Shown here in pieces: positions 1-10,060 of a stretch of DNA of 64,000 nucleotides. Under the pieces are notes generated by a model. It was not told where the DNA came from, ran no database searches, and saw nothing but the letters and a program-made list of their open reading frames with translations. Every line of letters starts with the position of its first letter. Positions within the stretch are counted from its first letter, which is position 1. The DNA comes from Ampelocalamus luodianensis (Eukaryota; Streptophyta; Magnoliopsida; Poales; Poaceae). The DNA lies in NCBI GenBank assembly GCA_036346255.1, contig CM070622.1, positions 25,012,751-25,076,750 of the forward strand, in the 5' to 3' direction. A program made the translations under genes and the position numbers.

Positions 1-1062
1 TACCTCCCCAGTCCCCACAGATCGTTTGATCACTCCATTCCACTTCTGCTAGGAGCTAAACCGATAAACATTAGACCCTATAGATATGCTCCTAAACAAA
101 AGGATAAAATTGAAAGGCAGATCAAAGAGATGTTACAACAGGGTGTTATTCAACCAGCTCTAGCCCCTTTGCTTCTCCAGTGCTACTGGTCAAGAAAAAA
201 GATGGAACATGGCGCTTTGTGTCGATTACTGACTGTTGAATGCAGCCACAGTAAAGAATAAGTATCCCTTACCTGTCATCGATGAATTGCTAGATGAACT
301 CCATGGTGATCAATGGTTCACTAAATTGGACTTGAGGGCAGGGTATCATCAGATAAGATTAGTAGAGGAGGATGAACACAAGAAAGCATGTAAGTCACAC
401 AATGGCCATTGGGAATTTAGGGTCATACCCTTTGGATTTACCAACGCTCCTGCTACATTTCAAGCCGTCATGAATACAATTTTTTCTTCATTGATCAGGC
501 AATTTGTTCTTGTTTTTGTCGATGACATACTTGTCTACAGCAAGACCTCAGATGAGCATGTACAACACTTACATCAAGTGTTCACCATACTAGCTGATGA
601 TCACCTGTTGATCAAACATTCTAAATGCTCTTTTGCCCAGCCTTAGCTTGAGTATTTGGGGCATATAATCAGTGCTCAAGGAGTGGCCACCGATCCTTAA
701 AAAAATCAAGCTGTCAAGGATTGGTTGCCTCCACGCAATGTCAAACAACTCAAAGGATTTCTAGGCTTGTCAGGATATTACAAGAAGTTTATCAAACATT
801 ATGGTATTATGAGCAAAACACTAACTGAACTATTAAAGAAGCATATTGTTTATAATTGGACATCCAAAGAACATGAAGCTTTTGAGGCCATCAAGCAAGC
901 ATTGATTCAGGCACCAGTTTTAGCATTGCTGGATTTCACCAAGCCATTTGTGTTGGAAACAAATCTAGTGAGGTGGGCATAGGGGCTGTTCTCATGCAAC
1001 AAGGGCACACCAGCCTTAGGAGCAAAAGCCAGGGGCCTATCTACTTATGAAAAAGAGTGTTT
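1..1062 (+). pseudogene. Reverse transcriptase and start of RNase H, gypsy element
   Basis: The translation holds the reverse transcriptase landmarks in order: KYPLPVIDELLDEL, then FTKLDLRAGYHQIR, then IPFGFTNAPATFQ, then the catalytic FVDDILVYS box, followed by the thumb motif LKGFLGLSGYYKKFI and the start of RNase H. Upstream, residues like GAKPINIRPYRY (from about 55) mark the usual segment before the RT domain. A TGA at 230-232 replaces the arginine codon expected in VDYR, and a TAG at 643-645 sits where family members read Q before LEYLG; both fit a C-to-T change. A further TAA lies at about 698. A deletion or frameshift at about 970-1060 breaks RNase H. The YVDD-type box itself is intact, but no full product is possible. 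Confidence 0.88.
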
Positions 1063-1072
1063 AGCAATTCTC

Positions 1073-2800
1073 ATGGCTGTCGACAAATGGAAATATTATT
1101 TGCAACATGGTGAATTCATTATTGCTACTGATCACAAGAGTCTTTTACATCTTGGAGAACAACGTCTGACTCAAGGCATGCAAAACAAAGCTTTTCTGAA
1201 ATTACTTGGACTGCGGTACAAGTTAGTATACAAAAAGGGCTTAGACAACAAGGCAGTCCATGCGCTATCCAGGAATGACCACATAGCTAAGTGCTCAGCC
1301 ATATCAACTAGCCGACCAAGGTGGTTGGAGATTGTGGTCGAAGGTTATCAGAAAGATGATGCTACAAAGGCGTTGTTGTCGGAATTGGCTTTGACTGGGT
1401 CTAATGCTGATTGCTTCCTCCTGCAAGATGGTATTATCAAATATAAGGGTCGAATATATTTGGGTAAACACAATGAAGCACATCAGGCAGTGTTATTGGC
1501 CTTACATGACAGCAAAGTGGGAGGACACAGTGGTATTACTGCGACATATCAGAAGATCAAGGCACTTTTTGTATGGCTTGGTATGAAGAAGGATATTCAC
1601 AGGTTTCTATCAACTTGTACTATTTGTCAACAAGCAAAGTCTGAGCATGTCAAGTCACCAGGGCTATTATATACATTGCCAGTGCCTTCTCAAGCCTGGA
1701 CTGTCATCAGCTTAGACTTCATCGAAGGTTTGCCAAAATCTAAGCACTTTGACACCATTTTGGTAGTAATTGATAGAGTCTCCAAATATGGCCATTTTCT
1801 ACCCTTATCACATCCTTTCACTGCTTGGATGGTGGCGCAATTGTTCATCAATAACATCTACAAATTGCACGGTTTACCACAAGTAATTATTTCTGGTCAA
1901 GATAAAGTATTCACAAGTACATTATGGCAAGAATTATTCAAGTTAACTGACACAAAGTTAAACATGAGCTCATCTTACCACCCCCAAACTGACGGCCAAA
2001 CGGAGCAGTTGAATCAGTGTCTAGAAACATATCTTCGATGCATGGTACAAGCCTGTCCAACCAAGTGGTCTCCATGGTTATCCCAAGCAAAATTTTGGTA
2101 TAATACTACCTACCATTCAGCATTGGGTAGAACACCATTTGAGATCCTATATGGTCATCCACCCTGTCGTTTCAGCATCATTAGTGGTGACACCAGTTCT
2201 GTGCCAGAATTAGAACAATGGCTGCAGGATTGAGCTCTCATGACCAAGTTGATTCAACAACATTTGTTGTGCGCTCAGCAGAAGATGAAGGATCAAGCAG
2301 ACAAAAAGATATCAGTCCGGGAGTTTCAATTGGGGGATTTGGTGTACCTCAAGCTTCAACCGTATACTCAACTATCTGTCGCTCGGTGTTCATCTCAGAA
2401 ACTTTGCTTCAAATACTTCGGTCCTTACAAAAATATTTAGAAGGTTGGCAAAATGGCATACAAGTTGTCGTTACCTCCCGGAATCATGATTCATCCGGTT
2501 ATTCATGTATCCCAATTGAAGAAAGCTATCAAATCATTGGAATCGGTGAGTCCCGATCATTCACTTAATCTCATTTACTCTGATGATCTGCTCTGCTCTG
2601 TGTCCATAGCTGCAACTAGGCTTTGTAAGGTGGGACATAAGGCTGTTGTCCAAGGGTTGATTCAGTGGTCTCAGTCACCGTCACAGTGGTCTAGTTGGGA
2701 GAACTTGTACGATCTGCGCCAGCGCTTTCCCTCAGCACCAGCTTGGGGACAAGCTGGATTTCAAGTGGAGGAGAATGTCACGACTATCAATACGGGATGA
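1073..2800 (+). pseudogene. RNase H end, integrase and chromodomain region, gypsy element
   Basis: The frame from 1073 to 2233 (386 codons) begins in RNase H (DHKSLLHL), passes through the H2C2 zinc-binding domain (HDSKVGGHSG then CTICQQAK) and the integrase core (LDFIEGLP; HPQTDGQTEQLN). After a TGA at about 2232 the same protein continues with the GPY-like motif FGPYK and a chromodomain-type end (VIHVSQLKKAI, then LRQRFP and PAWGQAGFQ) to 2800. In the second catalytic block the usual SDRD is read as SGQD, so one catalytic aspartate is missing even before the stops are considered. This is a decayed integrase, not an expressed gene. Confidence 0.88.
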
Positions 2801-3900
2801 GTCCAGTGGCGAAGAGGTGTAGCATCTGAAGGACGTGTTTTGAAAAATGCCGGTATTAGAAGCGTTCGGTTTGTGGGCCAACTAAGGCTGTGTGTAGTGA
2901 GTCGACCTATTTGCGTTTTGGGTGATCGATTGGCACTGTTGTCGTATCCGCTACAGTTAACTATTGCCAGTAAAAGGTTGAGGTTGTCGGCAAACAGAGC
3001 CATCGAAAAAGATCAAAAATATTTCCCTACCTATTCTCTATCGTGTTCTTCCCAAACCTCTCAATCTCCACTCCAACTCGCTGTCGATTTCTCCGATTCT
3101 TTGGCGCGACGCCGGAAACGTAACATTGCATTTGGGCCAAAACTCCGATCCGACGGGGAAGACGGTACACTCGTCACGCATGCATTGCCAATTTGCCATA
3201 GACGCCCGTGCTCTGCATCCATGGTTTTCCTTTTAACGAAGGTCTTCAGGCTTTACCCCTAAATAAATTGCTCGAAGGACGCCGGAAGGGATCTAAGGGA
3301 TATGGGCATGACTCATGAGATTCTTGTACGGTGACGACGTGATGTGAACTGCTGAATTGCTCGAGTTATAAGTATCTTTGAGCAGTGAGAACCACTAATC
3401 CCTATAACAAGTTTCTGCTGAAACGAACCCCGTCGTTTCACACGAAGCAACTATGCTAATGGAAGAAGAAATAAGAAGATAGAAGTCCAGTTGATGATCA
3501 TTTCGTATTATTCGTGTTCGGAAAAACTATGATTTCCATAAGCGCACTAAATCACGATGCATTTCGCATAGCAAGCCTAACTACATTGCCCAGCCATATG
3601 ACAACTGCATGCATTTGATCCGAAGTATCATGTTTGCAATTCCACAAAGGTGCACAAATAACAAAGCCACTGGTAATACACAGATGCAGAGCAAGAACCG
3701 TAGTCCATAGACATGGATGATAAAGCCAACTTGGATAGAAGAAAGGGTGCCACTGCAGTACAGAGCAACTCAAGGTCTGAACTCTGAAGAACAAGCACAC
3801 ATGCTTACATCACATAGCTCACCAAAAGGCAGAACTTGCCCCTCTCCTCTCACACAGAAGCAGGACTCAAGAACAGGACTGAAACTAGACACACATACGG
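2801..3900. other. Non-genic stretch between gypsy remnant and lectin gene
   Basis: No convincing gene is visible. The first 600 bases probably include the 3' untranslated region and LTR of the gypsy remnant, but no TG...CA ends with a matching partner can be set. Open frames here (for example 2840-3262) have no recognisable motif. Confidence 0.5.
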
Positions 3901-3928
3901 AGACATCATCACCACATCTCACACAACT

Positions 3929-3934
3929 TTTATT
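3929..3934 (-). terminator. Polyadenylation signal AATAAA of the lectin gene
   Basis: A perfect AATAAA on the minus strand lies about 85 bases past the proposed last splice acceptor of the lectin gene. It supports a short terminal exon made almost wholly of 3' untranslated sequence. Confidence 0.5.
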
Positions 3935-4016
3935 CTAGCGACACGGCAGCAGACCACAGGCTGATCTCTCCAACTCCGGATCATGGTGATGACAATGCAG
4001 CTCCAGCGCAACACAT

Positions 4017-5563
4017 TTCTGCAAACACAATCAACAATTACAGCACATTAATCTTTACTGACGAAATAGAACACACCACCTAATCCAAGAGATGGCAGAT
4101 AAGCCATCAGTTTCTACCGACCACCACTCTTCTGCAGGTAGGTAAAGATGTGCAAAATTTTCTACAGGCATCAAGAAAAAGTAGCAGCAGCTAGCAACTA
4201 GAACTAATAGCGAGTGATGTGTACTACTGTGTCGTGACACTTACACCAGGGGACGATCTTCCAGCGCTGGTTGTCGCCCTCGCACCACTTCCAGAGCACG
4301 ACGGTAGTGCCGTCGCGCACGCCGCCGTGGTCCTTGTCGCCGTGCAAGGCGTCGAAGTTGAGGTAGATGTTGTTCACCATGCGGATGCAGCGGAAGCCGT
4401 GCCCCACGTCGCGGCTCTCCGTCCACAGCACCGACTCATCCTGGTAGTTCGGGTTGTACGGCACCAGCTTCACCTATCGAAACAAAAAATTCTTGATCGG
4501 TTAGTCTCAGATCATACCCAAATATATACCCAATCCCTTTGATATGATGTGCATGTGATGTATCAAAGATTGAAGAAGGCATCAGGATGGATGGTTGCTT
4601 ACAGCGTGGCCCTCGCCTTGGGAGTGCTTGATGGCCTCGCCGGTGACCTTGTTGACGAAGGCGAAGGCGGGGTAGCCTTCCTCGTCCTTGATGCGGTTGC
4701 TGTGCCTCATGTCCTTGATCCAGTGCTGGTACTCGTCGCGGGGGTTGGTGGGCGCGAGGCAGACAGTGCCGTTGCGGACGGTGACGCTGAAGCCCTCGTC
4801 GGCCTTGCAGAAGATGCGGACGGTGGGCTCAGAGGGTCCGCGCCCGGTGTTGGCGCTGCCGCCGGCGTAGGCCTCGTCGCCCCAGGGGAGGATCTTCCAG
4901 CTCTGGTTGTCGCCCTTGGCCCACTCCCAGAGGACGACGGTGGTGCCGTCGTGCACGCCGCCGTGGTCCTTGTCGCCGTGGAAGGCGTCGAAGTTGAGGC
5001 GGGTGTTGTTCACCATGCGGATGCAGCGGAAGCCCTTGCCGACGTCGCCGCTCTCCGTCCACAGCACCGACTCATCAAGGTAATCCGGGTTGAACGGCAC
5101 CAGCTTCACCTGCATGCCGCCCCCAAACACATCATTCTGATCTCCATCTCCAGGCACTCAAGAATCAAGATTCAAGAACCGCACGGACAAATCGTCGAAT
5201 CGAACAGAAACGAAGGAGACGGGAGAATAAGGGAGCAGAGAGATGACGAACCGGGTGGCCCTGGCCGAGGGAGTGCTTGATGGCGAGGCCGGTGGCCTTG
5301 TTGACGAGAGCGAAGGCAGGGTTGCCCTCCTCGTCCTTGATCTGGGTGCTGAAGCGCATGTCCTTGTACCAGTGCTGGTGCTCGTCGCGCGGGTTGGCGG
5401 GGGCGAGGACGACGTTGCCGTCGCGCACGGTGAGGCAGTAGTTCTCCTCGGCGCGGCTGAAGATCTTGAAGGTGGGCTGGTGGACGCCGCCGGCGCCGGC
5501 GCCGGCCGGGGGATGGGCCGGCTGGTTCTGGCCGTGGTGCCCGTGGTGCCCGAAGTTGAACAT
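4017..5563 (-). CDS. Two-domain EUL lectin, R40-like (ricin B-like fold)
   Basis: The exons are 5563-5252, 5109-4603 and 4473-4245, joined by GT-AG introns in identical phase. The third ends in an excellent donor (GTAAGT) after a lone T; a terminal exon beginning at 4018 after TTTGCAG completes TAA. The product is 349 residues, the usual size of grass R40 proteins (about 40 kDa). Residues 1-30 are rich in H, G, P and A. Two EUL (Euonymus lectin) domains follow at about 31-180 and 200-349, joined by a GGSANTG-type linker. Each contains NPRDE.QHW, IKDEEG.PAFA.VNK, DESVLWTES, GFRCIRMVNN and DGTTVVLW. EUL domains bind glycans. Rice R40 proteins are linked to abscisic acid, salt and drought responses and are nucleocytoplasmic; no signal peptide is seen here. 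Reading through the third donor would instead give a 13-residue tail ending at 4204. The start at 5563 is the first ATG in frame with the domain and lies about 100 bases from a TATA-like site. Paralogue naming is not attempted. Confidence 0.9.
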
Positions 5564-5666
5564 CCTGCGCTCTCCTCTGGGGGGGGGTTTGGGGAGTGTT
5601 GGGTTTGTGATCAAATCAGGGGAAGGCTTTGGACGGGGCGAGGAGAAGCTGCGCCCCTTGGTCCCG

Positions 5667-5673
5667 ATAAATA
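5667..5673 (-). promoter_or_regulatory. TATA-like box of the lectin gene
   Basis: TATTTAT on the minus strand lies about 105 bases upstream of the lectin ATG, a normal distance for a plant core promoter with a short leader. No further element is claimed. Confidence 0.45.
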
Positions 5674-5967
5674 GAAGGAAATCGCCAATTACAGTAGCCT
5701 AGTAAAAAGAACCCGAGATTCCGAGGTAAATGAGTAAATGTCTGGTGTACTGGCGTGGGCGTGGACGGTGTGTACATCTCATTTGTATGACATGTGGGGC
5801 CTCATAAGGGAACGTTCTGGATCCTAGACGTTAACGATTAATTGATTTGCAGTGGTGTTCGCTGTACATTGAACCAATCTATATGAGTTCACACTTCACA
5901 CGCATCAGTACTCGTATGAAACAGAATTTAACCCTTTCAGAAAAGTAGAACAGAACTGGCAGTCTTA

Positions 5968-6282
5968 TAGTTTGTTTAGTTGATGTTCTGGATTCCATGT
6001 CTGAAAAAAAGTTATGTCTAGAGGTAGTCTGAAAAGTAGATAATTTTTATCTGGTCAGGCAAACTTGAATATGAGTTGTTTGGTTGAAAGCCTGTACCTA
6101 GAATTGGTGAATGAAAATAGACCATTGGATTAAAAAAATTAGGGACTAATCAAGTTGCCTGGGAGGCAGGCTCCCAAGCGCTCATTTTTGCGCTGGCACC
6201 TGTGCCCAAGCATGCAGCAGCGTGGCAGACCCAGTGCTCTCCCGAGCAGCGAGAAGCCACAGGGAGCAATCCAAACAGCCCC
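5968..6282. mobile_element. Putative Tourist-like MITE A (TTA target site)
   Basis: The left end TAGTTTGTTTAGTTG and the right end (complement GGGGCTGTTTGGATTG) form imperfect inverted repeats of the PIF/Harbinger MITE kind. TTA flanks both sides (5965-5967 and 6283-6285). No coding sequence is present. The ends are more divergent than in MITE B, so the call is weaker. Confidence 0.5.
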
Positions 6283-6285
6283 TTA

Positions 6286-6732
6286 GAGCATCTACAATAG
6301 TTTGTTTCTTAGATTGTTACTAAGAAGAGAGAATACTCAATCTAATAAAAAGAAACAAGTCTTTCAATAGATTATTTCTTGAGCTTGTGTCTAAGATTTT
6401 AATTGCTACAAGTGTGCATGATTCTTGATGATCAATAATGAAATACAACTTTGTAGCCTACATGTTTTAGCTCATTTATTATATCAATAATAAAGTCGGA
6501 CTACACAAATGATCGGATGAATATTTTGCTTTAAGACAGTGGGACCCACAAAACGCGTTTTTAGGTAATAAGTAAGTCTCCAATAGAGTATTTGGTTGTT
6601 TATTGTGTCTTGGTATTAACAATTTGATAGTTTCTTCATCTAGAAATAACCTCACATTCTCTCCTCCACATCACCTAAATGCTGATGTGGCAACCCCTTA
6701 GTAACAGCTGACGTGGACTGTTGTAGATACTC
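6286..6732. mobile_element. Tourist-like MITE B (PIF/Harbinger type)
   Basis: The left terminus GAGCATCTACAATAG and the right terminus (complement GAGTATCTACAACAG) match at 13 of 15 positions. The element is 447 bp, AT-rich and non-coding, and is flanked by TTA at 6283-6285 and 6733-6735, the 3-bp target duplication of the PIF/Harbinger superfamily. It abuts MITE A, sharing the central TTA. Confidence 0.8.
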
Positions 6733-6809
6733 TTATGCACAACTGTTACTGCAGCTTTTCCCCAGGAGCCAACAATTAACATTGTTGATTACTCGCTTGT
6801 TCTGTTTGA

Positions 6810-7222
6810 GCTTTTGGTCTAAATGGCATTGTCCCATGTCGTATTAGCGAAAATGCCTCAACACGCGATGTAATTGCAAAAATGGCAGCCCGGACGAGCC
6901 TCACGCCGACACGTACATAATTCCGCACGACCACCGCCCGAACGCCCCTCGTCCGTACGGCCACCGCCCAGATTCCTCTCGTCCGTACGGCCACCGCCCG
7001 GATTCCCCTCGTCCGCACGACCACCGCCCGGATTCCCCTCGTCCGCACGGCCACCGCCCGGATTCCCCTCGTCCGCACGGCCATAGCCCGGATTCCCCTT
7101 CTCTGCACTGCCACCACCAAGACGCGGCGCCTCCGCACGACCACCACCTTGACATGCACTCCACCTTGTCCGGATGCATGTATGCACCCACGCGTGCCGA
7201 CCTCCATCAAATCCATCGCCAT
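6810..7222 (+). repeat. Left inverted arm of the long inverted-repeat element
   Basis: This arm pairs with 8872-8895 plus 10061-10401 on the opposite strand. The pairing is imperfect but covers the end motif, the minisatellite and the inner block with ATGGCGATGGATTTG. Confidence 0.7.
6928..7137 (+). repeat. 30-bp minisatellite in left arm (about seven units)
   Basis: The unit is about 30 bp, with a core CCACCGCCCGGATTCCCCTC followed by GTCCGCACGG. Units start at about 6928, 6958, 6988, 7018, 7048, 7078 and 7108; the central three are nearly identical and the outer ones decay. Because 30 is a multiple of three, several frames on both strands stay open through it, producing misleading arginine/glycine- or proline-rich open frames. 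Confidence 0.85.
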
Positions 7223-7224
7223 CA

Positions 7225-7617
7225 CGTATTAGACTCCACAGCTACAGTATTAGACTCCACAGCTACACAACTCCACTTTCTTGAAGGAGGGCCGCCCAGC
7301 ACGGAAGTACTTTCAACTCCACAACTGTAGGAGCAAGTAGCAGATGGCTAGGCTCAGTTTAACACTAGTGTCGCGCCGCGAAGCATCACACAACCCCTTG
7401 TATGTGACACAAATGACGGCTAATCCCTAGCTATACTGAGGCATCGCCCCAGCCTCAGCGTCAGCTAAAGACTCAACGATAAGGACGAAGCTAGGATACA
7501 CCCAATCGTCCTGTGTGGTTGGAAACAAAATCGAACCAAAAAGATATAGAAGGTAAGCAACAAGGTGCGTCCTAACAACCTCATTAAGTGCATCCTGCAG
7601 GTATTGACTGAAATACC
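7225..7617. other. Interior spacer of the inverted-repeat element
   Basis: There is no gene here. A perfect 21-bp direct duplication (TATTAGACTCCACAGCTACA plus one base) lies at about 7227-7268. The rest has no recognised motif. Confidence 0.5.
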
Positions 7618-8030
7618 TTAGCCAAATTCAAGGGACGCCACAGGCACTGTCCGAGACAAGTATGCCGAACCGATGCCCCAGCCTAGCCTTCCAGTCCGCC
7701 GATGGACGGCCTGTAACAAGTGGCTCACCCAGATCGGGAGACCGGTCAAGAATAAGACGTCCTGGAGAGTCACCATCATCTCACCCCACCGAAAGTGAAA
7801 AGTGTGTGTCTTGAACCTCCATCTGTCAACAAGTGCTAACAGTAGACTGCCGTCTAGGGTGAAGTGGCGTCCGACGGAGAGCAATCTCGCAAAAGGTAAC
7901 AAGCTCGTGTCCCGAAGGATTGAGACGTAGCAAGCGTCCAGCTGCCAGTAATTTCTCCCGTATCGAAGCACCAGGGGAGGAGGGCCATCCGCGTCCCCAG
8001 AGATCCATAACTTGCACCGATGATTCTCAT
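7618..8030 (-). pseudogene. Plant mobile domain (PMD) protein fragment
   Basis: The minus-strand frame carries the signature of the plant mobile domain (MAIN-like / phosphatase 7 long-form homologue family): LDGSLLLALVDRWR, then KTHTFHFRWGEM, then VTLQDVLFLTGLPI. The conserved frame continues upstream of the first ATG (7971) to about 8030 with a WISGDADGPPP-type lead. The end, at 7618, follows the domain closely, so most of the usual several-hundred-residue protein is absent. PMD genes are frequently carried by Mutator-like and other plant transposons, and here the fragment sits between long inverted arms. No promoter or introns can be argued, and it is probably not expressed as a full protein. 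Confidence 0.7.
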
Positions 8031-8129
8031 CTTAGAAGGGTTCTAGAAGTTCCGATAGAGGCATGGCTTGCAAGAGATGGAAGAGACAGATTATTAGGGA
8101 GAAGATTGATAACGACGATAAATTACTAG

Positions 8130-8700
8130 AAATTAAAAATTATGACTAAATAGAGACAACAAACTAATGTACACTAATTTATTATGACCAAATTAAATAC
8201 GACTAATTTAGTGCGACTAAATTAGTTGTAACTAAATTATTCACAACTAAATTAATTACACTGAACTAAATAGCACTAAAATAATTGCGACTAATTTATT
8301 ACCACAAATTAATAACAAAAAAAATTAATATGGCTTACTAAGGCCACTAAATTAATTACGACTAATTAACGACGGCTAATTAATTATGCCAGATAAAATA
8401 CGACTAATTAGATAACTAATTAATTAATACTTAATCTGAACTAATTATTTACGACTAATTAATTATGACTAATTAACTATGCCTGAATAATTACAACTAT
8501 TTAATTATGTAAGATTAATTTAACTACGACTAATTAATTATGACTAATAAACTCACATAAATTTTATTATGAAAATTTGAAAATGACTGAATTAAGTACA
8601 CCTGAATAAGTACAAGTAATTAACTACGAACACTTCACTACAACTAATTTACTAACCACACAATTAATATAAAAAATTATGAATGAGGAAAAAATTACCT
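8130..8700. repeat. AT-rich region with diverged CGACTAATTA-like motif repeats
   Basis: Variants of (C/T)GACTAATTA and TTAATTATGACTAATT recur at irregular spacing for about 570 bp, with very few G/C bases. It looks like a decayed short tandem repeat inside the inverted-repeat element. No coding potential is seen. Confidence 0.65.
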
Positions 8701-8871
8701 ACTAATAACGGCTGTTAATAATGCTTAATCGTCCGTGAAACGAAATCGTCGTCGCTTGTTATTTATAGCTGCTGCGGGAGGGAATCGGATTCCCTCCCAC
8801 GCGCGACGTTTGCATGCATGCATGCATATGCGGCAAACAAGGATGCGACGGGACAGGAATAAAGGTAAAGG

Positions 8872-8895
8872 CGATGGCGATGGATTTGATGGAGG
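8872..8895 (-). repeat. Inner piece of the right inverted arm
   Basis: GATGGCGATGGATTTGATGG and the bases that follow are the reverse complement of 7199-7222 in the left arm. The arm is interrupted just after this by the small hAT element. Confidence 0.75.
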
Positions 8896-10060
8896 TAGGG
8901 CTGGAAAAAAAGCTCAAGGTTCACAAACCTGCTCGGGCTCGTCATGACTCGGCTCTGCTCGGGCTCGTGAATTTTCGGGCCGAGCCGAGCCGCCTGTCTA
9001 GCTTGCCAAGCAACTAAATCGAGCCCAAGCCAGCTCATGAACCACATTTGGCTCGGCCCAGGCCCAACCGCGATGCTGCCGCCTTAAACCCCCGTCCCCG
9101 ATCCCCTTTCTCTCCCCCCGATTCATTCCCCTTCCCATCCCCTTTTTCCCCCGATCCATTCCCCTCCCTGGCTCCCTTGATCCCCTTTCTCCCCCCGATA
9201 CATTCCCCTCCCTCGATCCCCTTTCTCCCTCGATCCATTCCCCTCCCCATCCGCCTCCGCCGGCGACCTCCACTAGTGACGGACCAGTCATTTCGTGCTC
9301 CCACCTCTCCACCGCCTGGTCCTCCTCCGCCCTTGCCAGCACCTCCACCCGCCGCCACTCCTCCACGGCCACCAGTCCACCACCCCCCGCGGCGGCGGAG
9401 AACGTCCCTACCGCGCCGCCGACTCGCCATTGCCCCACACCCCCTCACTTCCCTCCCCATCCCGATCCCTAATTCCCCTCCCGATCCATCCTGACCCCTT
9501 TCCCCTCCCCGTCCGCCGCTGGTGCTCAACTGCTCGTGGTGGAGGCGGCCGTGGCGGTGGCGCTGCTCATCAAGATGCCACTGCGGAAGTTCGCCGTGCT
9601 GGGCCTCAACTGCGGTCGCCGCTCGCCCGTCGCCGTCAAGACCGTTGCTGGCGTGGCATCGTCCTTGCCCTGCTCGCCTCCACTCTTGTTTTGCTTTTTA
9701 GTTCACTGATTAACTGATATGTGCTTCTGAGTGTGAATTGTGAACATGGAACTATGGAAGCATGAATTCCAGCATTTGATGTTTGGTTGATCTCGTGGCA
9801 TGTGGTGTTAGTGTATTCTGTACTTTGATCTTTTAGTAGTATAATTTTGTGTGTGGTATGGGATCATAGTGAAGCAGACTGAGGTGTGGAGTCAACTGAT
9901 GCAGCGTAGTTTCTGGAGCTAGGCTCGCGAACTCAAACGAGCCGGCTCGAGCCTGAACACGAGCCAAGCCACCCTTCTAGCTCATTTCTGAAATGAGCTG
10001 AGCCGAGCTTACTATTCATCCGAGCCAAAACGAGCCTGGCTCGGCTCGACTCCACCCCTA
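8896..10060 (+). mobile_element. Non-autonomous hAT element with captured gene fragment
   Basis: The left end TAGGGCTGGA and the complement of the right end (TAGGGGTGGA) are hAT-type inverted termini. A perfect 8-bp target duplication GATGGAGG flanks the element (8888-8895 and 10061-10068). Both subterminal regions are rich in GCTCGG/CGAGCC motifs, as in grass hAT elements. The 1165-bp interior has no transposase; it contains a C-rich tract with a recurring CCCCTTTCTCCC motif (about 9090-9260) and a Bap31-like coding fragment (9530-9715). It sits within the right arm of the inverted-repeat element, so it is the younger insertion. Confidence 0.85.
9530..9715 (+). pseudogene. Bap31-like (B-cell receptor-associated protein 31) N-terminal fragment
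   Basis: Reading from about 9532, the frame gives VVEAAVAVALLIKMPLRKF, then AVLGL and SPVAVKTVAG. This matches in order the first membrane segment, the PLRK(L/F) loop and the VKTVAG start of the second membrane segment of plant Bap31-like ER proteins. After a one-base shift near 9650 the other frame continues as a hydrophobic stretch IVLALLASTLVLLFSSL and stops at about 9717. Plant Bap31-like proteins are about 200-230 residues, so only the N-terminal quarter is present. The AT-richer sequence to about 9900 may be the source gene's intron. It lies inside a hAT element, consistent with transposon capture, and cannot make a functional protein. Confidence 0.6.

Larger units (their letters stand above)
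1..2800 (+). mobile_element. Ty3/gypsy chromovirus remnant (pol, truncated by window edge)
   Basis: The order reverse transcriptase, RNase H, zinc-binding H2C2 domain, integrase core, chromodomain-like end is that of a Ty3/gypsy chromovirus read on the plus strand. Reading frames are broken by stops at about 230, 643, 698, 2232 and 2440 and by a frameshift near 980-1070, so the copy is dead. The left part, including gag, protease and 5' LTR, lies outside the window. A 3' LTR could not be delimited, although the AT-balanced sequence to about 3430 may contain one. Its relation to the lectin gene 1.2 kb away is only positional. Confidence 0.9.

Noticed and set aside
4549..5280. Plus-strand 243-codon open frame
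   Set aside because: It is antisense to the two EUL exons and results from GC-rich third positions in the real gene.
6928..7137. CRISPR-like array of 30-bp repeats
   Set aside because: There are no unique spacers; units are directly adjacent, and the genome is a plant's.
6776..7225. Arg/Gly- and Pro-rich open frames in three frames
   Set aside because: They are translations of a 30-bp minisatellite, whose length is a multiple of three, not proteins.
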